The translations under genes and the position numbers were made by a program. From NCBI GenBank assembly GCA_902462665.1, contig CABQCM010000077.1, forward strand, positions 1-6,693: a DNA stretch of 6,693 bases, in the 5' to 3' direction. The stretch comes from an uncultured Oscillospiraceae bacterium (lineage in GTDB: Bacteria > Bacillota > Clostridia > Oscillospirales > Acutalibacteraceae). Below, piece by piece: positions 1 to 4,969 of the stretch (positions are counted from its first letter, which is position 1; every line of letters starts with the position of its first letter). Below the pieces are notes generated by a model. It ran no database searches. It saw only the letters and a program-made list of their open reading frames with translations, and was not told the DNA's origin.

Positions 1-105
1 ATGGTCGCAGCCGCTGCGAAGTATCTCCCACGCGATCAGGCGGCCGTTCTTCGCCATCAACGCGGCGTTGATGGAAATAGACCCAACGTCGACGCCCAGA
101 TACAT
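1..105 (-). CDS. BcrA/BadF/HgdC-family ATPase (CoA-dehydratase/reductase activator), N-terminal part only
   Basis: Only the first 35 codons lie in the window; the gene runs off the left edge. The start is the ATG at 105-103, with a perfect AGGAGG 9 nt upstream. The peptide begins MYLGVDVGSISINAAL, the phosphate-1 loop of the ASKHA ATPase fold (Asp6, Gly8, Ser9), followed by a short turn and a second strand ending in AWEILRSG. This matches the opening of activators of 2-hydroxyacyl-CoA dehydratases and of the BcrA/BcrD subunits of benzoyl-CoA reductase. Known members hydrolyse ATP to inject a low-potential electron from a [4Fe-4S] cluster into the partner enzyme; the cluster cysteines lie further on and cannot be checked. 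It starts 57 nt after the dikinase gene with no terminator between, so it is probably co-transcribed. Another ASKHA member, such as a sugar kinase, is possible but less likely given the GVDVGS-S-N form. Confidence 0.75.
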   Translation of the reverse strand, partial: MYLGVDVGSISINAALMAKNGRLIAWEILRSGCDH

Positions 106-114
106 ATCCCCCGT

Positions 115-120
115 CCTCCT
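115..120 (-). promoter_or_regulatory. Ribosome binding site of the activator gene
   Basis: Perfect AGGAGG on the minus strand, 9 nt before the ATG at 105-103. It decides the start of the truncated gene. The 57-nt gap it lies in (106-162) shows no terminator hairpin or promoter. Confidence 0.8.
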
Positions 121-162
121 GTTATTTTCTCGTTGGAAAGCCAGCGATTTTTCTCGCCCTCT

Positions 163-2538
163 TCAAAGGCGCTGTCTGTTTTGCGCTTCATCGGCAGGGT
201 GCAAAACGCGGATGCGCCCTGTTGACCCGTTGAGATCTACCTCATCCCCATTATGCAACGCCTGCATCGCATCGCCGTTGAATACGGCCACCGGCACGCC
301 GTATTCTCTGGCCACCACCGCGCCATGGGAGAGCAGATTGCCATAGCTCATAATCAGCCCCGACACCACCCGCAGCATGGGCGTCCAACTGGGATGAAAG
401 GTACGCACCACCCCGATATCTCCCTGCCGCAGCCGTCCAAGATCGTCCACATCGCGAACAAGGCAAACCGTTCCCCGCGCTGTTCCAGGGCTGATGCCCA
501 GTCCTTTGTAGCTGGAAGCGCCCGCCCCCTTTTGCACCTCCACCGCGCTGGAATCCTTGAGCATATACGGCGGCGCGGCGTGCTGCCCCTGCTCGAACAG
601 GCGAGCGCGCTCCTCCACCAGCGCCTGCGAAATAGGCTGCGCGGGATAGTCCGCCGTCACACGCACCTCCGCAATGGTCAAATGAAAAATTGCATCCGGT
701 CGCTGTAAACGCCCCTGCGCGGTAAAAAGCTGGCCCAGCCGTAACAGAATTTGGCGCAGCAGCACCCAGCTTTGGTCAAAATAATACCGTTGATTTTCCC
801 GCAGGCGCATATATTCCCCCGTGAGCGTCAGACATTCTTTGACCTGTCGGTACGACATACCGCTGCCGCACATCCGGCGGGCCAACTGTGCGCACTGACG
901 TTTCAATGCCTTACCCTCGGCGGAAGGCTGAACGTCCCCCGAAACCAGTTGGATCAGCAGCGCCACCACCCGCTGCGGAGCTTCTCCCCAATGGGGAAAG
1001 GCCAAATCGTCGCAGGATACCGAACGATGTCCATGCTTTCTGCAAAAATGGGCGAGACGGCGCGCTAAAACGGGGGCCTCTCCCAGGCCAATGCGGCGAT
1101 AGGCCTCGTTCGGGGAATAACGTTCGATGAGCGACCGCTCTGTTGGGGTTGACCGTAGCTCCCTTGCGATTTTCAGCAGTTCCTGGTTCGCCTGCACGGT
1201 TTTGTTTTTCGAAGACAGCGCCCCGACCAATTGCTCAGCCTGCCTGCGAAGCTCTCCATCCGGGCAGATCTGCTGAAGCTGCCGGTAAAGAAGCTGTGCG
1301 ATCCCCAGAAATTGAAAGTGATCTACGCCAAAGTAGACACAGAAATTCCAAACCGCTTGATCGAGCAGGGCGATGAGTCCGGGAGCATCGTTGGTATCAT
1401 TCAGACTTCGGCCGATCTGTCGGACGCGAGCCTGATAACGCGGGATGCGGCGATACCAGCTGCGGTATCCCCGCCGGATGAGGCCGGTCAGCTCCTGCCG
1501 CCGGCGGTCCTCCACGCCTTCGGGAGGTTCGTACTGCTCGCGCTGATACCGCACGTTCCAATAGACTCGGTTATACGCAAAGCAAAGCGGTCTTTCGCTT
1601 CCCTCTTGCGCGCACAGATCCAGCCGCACCTTGCTTTGCCATTCGTCCAGCAACGACAAATAACACACCGTGGCAGGCAGGGCATACCGATCCAGCAAAA
1701 CGCAGTCCATCCCATCCTCGCTCTTGTGATAAACGCCGGCCGGGGCGTGCAACCGCTGGGGCCGCAACTGAAAGAATGTCACGCGCCCACCGCACATTCC
1801 CCATTCCAAATCACAGGGAAAGCCGAACGCCCTCTCGGCCTTGTGAGCAAGCAAAAATAGTTCGGTCTGCTCTCCCGGCGACAGTACTGCGTCCTTCGAG
1901 GAAAGCGTCTGGGGGACTCCGTCGCTGCGGCGCAGGCGAAATCGCTGGCAATCCCCCTCGCCCGCCGTAATGGATTCGTTGCCGCCGGCTTTCGCTTCAA
2001 GCAGCATCCATTCCTCCCATTGCATGGGATCGCGTGTAAACAGCACGCCGGATTTCTCGCAGCGCAGCATGCTTTGTATGATCACGCCCATCGAGACCTT
2101 TGTCTGCGTATGATAGGCCAGCGCGCCCTCGCTGCAGGCGGACGCCCAGACCCGTTTGACGGCCTGCTCCAACTCCTGCGGCGAAGCGACGTGAGCTACA
2201 CTTTCATAAACTCCGGCAAAGGAGCGTTCAAACCCATCCTCCTGCTGCGCTGAGGAACGCACAATCAGTTCGTTTTCCCCCTGCGCTAAAGCGGTAAAGC
2301 CCTGCGCAAGCACGGCGCTCATGCCGTCGGGAAAATGACCGCTCAAGATATCACTCGGCCGGGGGCACTCCCGTGAAATGCCGTTGCAGTCCAAAAAATC
2401 CTCCATCCAGTCCTCGGGCAGCGCAAAGCCCTCGCAAACGGGAAAGCCCTTTTGCGATAACTCACACAGCCGCCTCGCCTTCTGACCGTATTCCCCCTGC
2501 GGCAAAGCGTCCAGCCGGGCCAAGTGATAGGATTTCAT
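163..2538 (-). CDS. Dikinase of the rifampicin phosphotransferase / PEP-synthase-like family
   Basis: The protein has 791 residues in three parts. Residues 1-265 are an ATP-binding domain of the PPDK_N type, with GQKA around Lys20, VRSS at 93-96, SFAGVYES at 106-113, SGVLFTRDP at 163-171, and DLEW at 243-246 followed by QLRP at 257-260. Residues 270-675 are a substrate domain resembling rifampicin phosphotransferases (GHRS at 503-506, RLRENQRYYFD at 578-588). Residues 679-780 are the swivelling phosphohistidine domain, with LSHGAVVARE giving His738. The PEP/pyruvate TIM barrel of true PEP synthase is absent. Such enzymes pass the beta-phosphate of ATP via the histidine to an acceptor, giving AMP and Pi. 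The acceptor here is unknown. The ATG at 2538 overlaps the previous stop as ATGA, implying translational coupling; an in-frame extension to 2688 lies wholly inside the acyltransferase gene and is rejected. Family is confident, substrate is not. A rifamycin-resistance role is possible but does not fit the neighbours. Confidence 0.9.
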   Translation of the reverse strand: MKSYHLARLDALPQGEYGQKARRLCELSQKGFPVCEGFALPEDWMEDFLDCNGISRECPRPSDILSGHFPDGMSAVLAQGFTALAQGENELIVRSSAQQEDGFERSFAGVYESVAHVASPQELEQAVKRVWASACSEGALAYHTQTKVSMGVIIQSMLRCEKSGVLFTRDPMQWEEWMLLEAKAGGNESITAGEGDCQRFRLRRSDGVPQTLSSKDAVLSPGEQTELFLLAHKAERAFGFPCDLEWGMCGGRVTFFQLRPQRLHAPAGVYHKSEDGMDCVLLDRYALPATVCYLSLLDEWQSKVRLDLCAQEGSERPLCFAYNRVYWNVRYQREQYEPPEGVEDRRRQELTGLIRRGYRSWYRRIPRYQARVRQIGRSLNDTNDAPGLIALLDQAVWNFCVYFGVDHFQFLGIAQLLYRQLQQICPDGELRRQAEQLVGALSSKNKTVQANQELLKIARELRSTPTERSLIERYSPNEAYRRIGLGEAPVLARRLAHFCRKHGHRSVSCDDLAFPHWGEAPQRVVALLIQLVSGDVQPSAEGKALKRQCAQLARRMCGSGMSYRQVKECLTLTGEYMRLRENQRYYFDQSWVLLRQILLRLGQLFTAQGRLQRPDAIFHLTIAEVRVTADYPAQPISQALVEERARLFEQGQHAAPPYMLKDSSAVEVQKGAGASSYKGLGISPGTARGTVCLVRDVDDLGRLRQGDIGVVRTFHPSWTPMLRVVSGLIMSYGNLLSHGAVVAREYGVPVAVFNGDAMQALHNGDEVDLNGSTGRIRVLHPADEAQNRQRL

Positions 2539-3446
2539 ATCGTTTCCACGTCCTTTGCGGTATTGATCCACCGGCATTCGAGTGCAGGGGCGGCCACGCG
2601 GGTATTGCCGCTGACCGTGCAGCCCGGGCCGATTTCCAACAGACGGCGCACCCCATTCTGCTGCAGACGACGCACCAAAGCTCCCCATTGCAGCGGATGA
2701 TCCAGCTGCATGGACAGCTTATGCCGAATCATGCTCCCCCTGCAGCTGGGCTGGCCGTCGTAGCAGCTATAAACGGTTCCCGCGTCCCGCGCCGGGAAAG
2801 CCTCAAACAGCGGCTGCGCCGTGTCCCCCGCCCCGGCGCACAACGGGCTGTGAAAGGCCCGTTCGGTCGCAATGGGCAGCGCCCATTGGGCTCCCTGACG
2901 TTTGGCCAGACGAGCGGCTTCGGCAAGCTGGGGATACCGGCCGGACAGCATGGTCTGATCGGCCGAATAAATCGCGCTGATAAAAACTTCCTTTCCCTGC
3001 GGGTCGGCCTGACGGCAGCAGGAACGCAGCCGGGACCGCTCCAAACCAATGATGCGCACCATGCCCTCGTCGGAGCGTTTCCCCTCCAGCAAAATCGTCT
3101 CAAGCTGAAAAATCAGGCCGAGCACCTCGGGGAAAGAAAAGACGCCCGCAGCGGCGCAGGCGGTGAATTCGCCTTGACTATAGCCTGTAAAGACATGCGG
3201 CTGGTTCAGACGGGGAGCAACGGCGCGATAGGCGGCGTAGCAATGAGCGGCCAGGCAAACGCTTTTCCACCGTTCTTCCGCTTTTTCTCCTTTGTAACAC
3301 AAAGCAGCAAGATCCTTTTGCATATAATCGCAGGCCTGTTCCATCGCCTCGCGCGATGCGGCAAAGTTACGGCAGAAGCTGTCGTCCATCCCCTTATCGT
3401 AGGCCTCGCGCCCCGGAAAGGCGATTACCAAGGAAGGATGATTCAC
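2535..3446 (-). CDS. FabD-like acyltransferase with atypical active site
   Basis: The 303-residue protein has the length of malonyl-CoA:ACP transacylase (FabD). Visible features are FPG at 10-12, the nucleophile elbow GYSQGE with Ser90, the catalytic His in AFHSPL (His199), HPLQW at 250-254 and EIGPG at 271-275. Three positions are odd. The GQGSQ loop after FPG reads GREAY. Gly-His-Ser-Leu-Gly is Gly-Tyr-Ser-Gln-Gly. An ungapped alignment by eye from the serine to E. coli FabD places Leu115 where Arg117 binds the malonyl carboxylate. The enzyme may therefore move a non-carboxylated acyl group, or act as an editing hydrolase; this is inferred. The start chosen is GTG at 3446, which has AAAGGAG upstream and puts FPG at the usual distance; the frame is open to a GTG at 3587 without a ribosome site. 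It follows the ketosynthase-like gene by 112 nt and overlaps the dikinase start by 4 nt. Confidence 0.88.
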   Translation of the reverse strand: MNHPSLVIAFPGREAYDKGMDDSFCRNFAASREAMEQACDYMQKDLAALCYKGEKAEERWKSVCLAAHCYAAYRAVAPRLNQPHVFTGYSQGEFTACAAAGVFSFPEVLGLIFQLETILLEGKRSDEGMVRIIGLERSRLRSCCRQADPQGKEVFISAIYSADQTMLSGRYPQLAEAARLAKRQGAQWALPIATERAFHSPLCAGAGDTAQPLFEAFPARDAGTVYSCYDGQPSCRGSMIRHKLSMQLDHPLQWGALVRRLQQNGVRRLLEIGPGCTVSGNTRVAAPALECRWINTAKDVETI

Positions 3447-3456
3447 CGGCGGCACT

Positions 3457-3463
3457 CTCCTTT
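3457..3463 (-). promoter_or_regulatory. Ribosome binding site deciding the acyltransferase start
   Basis: AAAGGAG on the minus strand, 10 nt before GTG at 3446-3444. It favours this GTG over the ATG at 3491, which also has a G-run upstream, and over the far GTG at 3587. A small hairpin (GGCGG at 3474-3478 with CCGCC at 3485-3489, 6-nt loop) lies just upstream of it and may affect access by ribosomes. Confidence 0.6.
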
Positions 3464-3558
3464 CTCCCTGCGAGGCGGTTTGAGCCGCCATGGATTTTTT
3501 GCCCCCCATACGCTCCATCTCGGACGTTGGCCGTTCGCTCGTTCCTGTCTCCCCACCG

Positions 3559-4269
3559 CTATGCAACGGTATGCGTGAAGGAAACACCTATGCTACTGCG
3601 ACAGCCATCCTGCTGCGCCGAAAGCACCATCTCGCCCGACTGGCGGATGCGAGACGCAAGGTATAAGCGACGCAACGGCTCGACACAGCCATGAGGGAAC
3701 AAGTCTGTTTTATGCTTCGTTTCGACGCGCTCTTTGCGGTAATCGTGCAGCCGTATCCCCGACTCCCGGCAGGATAACGCAAACGCCGCGCCGCTCGAGA
3801 AAGTCAGCGACGGCATAATATACCGTGCGATAGGCGACGCTTCCTCCGCAGCGCAAACCATGGCTTCGTCGGTCTGCCCGGCTGCAATGTATGTCATAGC
3901 CATCCCCAAAGCGTCGAGCCCCGAGGTCAGCCCATTGGAAAGGTTGTAAATCGGCCCGGTCAGACGATGCGCGATGCTCGCGCGGCAGGCTGGGGCATTG
4001 AGTACGGTGTCGGGAAAACGGGTGGGACTAACATACAACGGCCCCCGCTCTACGCTCACCCGGTCAAATTCGTGCAAATCGGCTAAAACACCGAAGCCCG
4101 ATCCGAAAAAGAGAGGACAATCCTCTACGGGCGCAGCCTGCATCGCATCCAACAGCTCCCCCATGAGCTGAGTGCACAGCGAATCGACCGCAGCACAGCC
4201 CGAATCCATGCTTTTTGCCTCCGGTTTCCTCTCTTGTACCACACAATGATGCAAATAGACCTCTCTCAT
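3559..4269 (-). CDS. Half-length, cysteine-less ketosynthase-like protein (chain-length-factor type)
   Basis: The 236-residue protein resembles the N-terminal half of beta-ketoacyl synthases, the Ketoacyl-synt_2 / chain length factor group seen in arylpolyene and xanthomonadin clusters. Recognisable blocks are SPTRFPDTVLNAPA at 81-94, RLTGP at 102-106, the nucleophile-loop region at 109-120 (NLSNGLTSGLDA) and SSGAAFAL at 158-165. Where active enzymes read S-x-A-C-x-S, this one reads S-N-G-L-T-S, so Leu114 replaces the catalytic Cys. The C-terminal half with the two active-site histidines is absent, and the 112-nt gap downstream is too short to hold it. It is probably a non-catalytic partner of a ketosynthase encoded elsewhere. 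The start is ATG at 4269 with AAAGGGG 6 nt upstream; a TTG nine codons earlier overlaps that ribosome site and is rejected. It is the first gene of the operon. Confidence 0.8.
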   Translation of the reverse strand: MREVYLHHCVVQERKPEAKSMDSGCAAVDSLCTQLMGELLDAMQAAPVEDCPLFFGSGFGVLADLHEFDRVSVERGPLYVSPTRFPDTVLNAPACRASIAHRLTGPIYNLSNGLTSGLDALGMAMTYIAAGQTDEAMVCAAEEASPIARYIMPSLTFSSGAAFALSCRESGIRLHDYRKERVETKHKTDLFPHGCVEPLRRLYLASRIRQSGEMVLSAQQDGCRSSIGVSFTHTVA

Positions 4270-4275
4270 AAAAAG

Positions 4276-4282
4276 CCCCTTT
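4276..4282 (-). promoter_or_regulatory. Ribosome binding site of the ketosynthase-like gene
   Basis: AAAGGGG on the minus strand, separated by CTTTTT (6 nt) from ATG at 4269-4267. It fixes the start of the first gene of the operon. Confidence 0.7.
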
Positions 4283-4307
4283 CCCCGGCTGCACAAATGG
4301 TGCTATT

Positions 4308-4336
4308 ATCATACTGGCTGCGCAAACGGCCAACAA
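4308..4336 (-). promoter_or_regulatory. Candidate promoter of the four-gene operon
   Basis: A -10-like TATGAT (4313-4308) lies 17 nt downstream of TTGTTG (4336-4331) on the minus strand. This would start transcription near 4301 and leave a leader of about 30 nt with the ribosome site. The -10 is good but the -35 matches only its TTG, which suggests a weak or activator-dependent promoter. GATAAT three bases further (4310-4305) with TTGGCC is an alternative reading of the same stretch. Confidence 0.4.
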
Positions 4337-4357
4337 CCTGCCGCAGTGTCAAACGGC
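4323..4357 (+). repeat. Octamer CAAACGGC repeated at 27-bp spacing in the operon promoter region
   Basis: Identical CAAACGGC occurs at 4323-4330, within the -10/-35 spacer, and at 4350-4357, upstream of the -35. Two copies around a weak promoter could be regulator sites, but eight bases repeated once may be chance. Confidence 0.35.
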
Positions 4358-4374
4358 TCTACTCAAGATTCCTG

Positions 4375-4400
4375 AAAAAAGCTGTCTACCGCCGCACAGC
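4375..4400 (-). terminator. Weak terminator-like hairpin ahead of the operon promoter
   Basis: On the minus strand GCTGT (4400... read as rc of 4396-4400) pairs with ACAGC (rc of 4381-4385) around a 10-nt loop and is followed directly by six T (4380-4375). The stem is only 5 bp. It could be a second stop for transcripts from the regulator gene, or an attenuator if transcription enters from upstream. Confidence 0.3.
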
Positions 4401-4449
4401 CAACACCGGGTACCTACGCCAAAGCCTTGTCCCGCGATTTTGGCAACGA

Positions 4450-4483
4450 AAAAGGAGAAGTTCCCCTAGGAACTTCTCCTTTT
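4450..4483 (-). terminator. Strong rho-independent terminator after the XRE regulator gene
   Basis: Perfect 15-bp inverted repeat: arm AAAAGGAGAAGTTCC at 4450-4464, 4-nt loop, matching arm at 4469-4483. On the minus strand the stem ends in a T-tract of five (4453-4449). It lies 41 nt past the regulator stop and separates that transcript from the downstream operon. The T-run at 4481-4483 means it could work on the plus strand too, though no plus-strand gene is seen. Confidence 0.9.
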
Positions 4484-4524
4484 CAAGTGGTCTGTGTTTT
4501 TTTATCGGCCGGATGGAAACTTAT

Positions 4525-4872
4525 TTATTGATTCACGGCCGAGGATTGGTTGTTCTGGATAATTTCATGAATCGACTCCAAAATCACCGCAATCCGGCAC
4601 TGGTTGCTGGCGTCGAATCGCTGCAGGTGATCCATCATTTCTGCGTTAAACGGTTCCTGGGTTTCGCCGGTAAGAATGTATTCGCATGAAACCGACAGCC
4701 CTTTCGCAATATGATAGAGGGTATCAGCGGAAAAGCCCTTCTGCCCGTTTTCAATTTCATAAAGGAATTTGGGGGAGATTTCGGCTATTTCGGCAAATTG
4801 CTCCCGGGTAAGCCGTTGCTGCTTGCGCAGTCGGTAAATTCGTTCCCCGGCTTGATCGTAAAAGCTGTTCAT
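4525..4872 (-). CDS. XRE-family helix-turn-helix transcriptional regulator
   Basis: The 115-residue cytoplasmic protein has a lambda-repressor/Cro-type DNA-binding domain at about residues 7-68. The order is the typical one: a first helix with RIYRLRKQQ, then LTREQFAEIAEIS, the recognition helix region PKFLYEIENGQKG, and a closing segment DTLYHIAKGLSVSCEYILTG. The remaining 45 residues form no domain I recognise; they look partly helical (CRIAVILESIHEII) and may serve dimerisation. No peptidase or sensor domain is present. The start is ATG at 4872 with a purine-rich GGGGGAAGAG upstream. It sits between htpG and the acyl/dikinase operon, has its own promoter and is followed by a strong terminator. 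It may repress itself, and may control the neighbouring operon, but no shared operator was seen in both promoters. The exact ligand and target are unknown. Confidence 0.9.
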   Translation of the reverse strand: MNSFYDQAGERIYRLRKQQRLTREQFAEIAEISPKFLYEIENGQKGFSADTLYHIAKGLSVSCEYILTGETQEPFNAEMMDHLQRFDASNQCRIAVILESIHEIIQNNQSSAVNQ

Positions 4873-4893
4873 AGGTCAACTCTTCCCCCACCT

Positions 4894-4905
4894 TCATTAT
4901 AATGA
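4894..4905 (-). promoter_or_regulatory. -10 box within a perfect palindrome upstream of the XRE gene
   Basis: A consensus TATAAT (4901-4896 on the minus strand) sits inside the perfect 12-bp palindrome TCATTATAATGA. Transcription would start near 4889, 17 nt before the ATG. No good -35 is found at 16-18 nt (GCTAAA at 17). A palindrome over the -10 is a common place for an autorepressor to bind, which fits the gene it precedes; the binding itself is inferred. Confidence 0.5.
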
Positions 4906-4969
4906 TAGATTCCAACGATTTAGCCCCGCTCGCCGTCCATTCGATAACAGAGCGAGACATATTGCCGAT

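Noticed and set aside
163..2538. True phosphoenolpyruvate synthase or pyruvate phosphate dikinase
   Set aside because: The C-terminal PEP/pyruvate-binding barrel is missing and the domain order and middle region match the rifampicin-phosphotransferase type.
163..2688. Extension of the dikinase to a start at 2688 (841 residues)
   Set aside because: The extra 50 residues lie inside the acyltransferase gene in another frame and resemble nothing. The ATG at 2538 with ATGA overlap begins right at the family's normal N-terminus.
2373..3578. Long open frame of 401 codons on the plus strand
   Set aside because: It lies antisense to the acyltransferase and the start of the dikinase, which have clear motifs and ribosome sites. 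Its product is rich in Arg, Pro and Ala with no domain I recognise; open antisense frames are common in GC-rich genes.
4347..4352. Consensus TTGACA on the minus strand as -35 of the operon promoter
   Set aside because: At 17 nt downstream the hexamer is CCGTTT, which is not a -10, and the TATGAT box is 33 nt away.
4873..4969. Possible htpG terminator (CTCGC with GCGAG)
   Set aside because: Only a 5-bp stem with a loop of about 20 nt and no T-tract.
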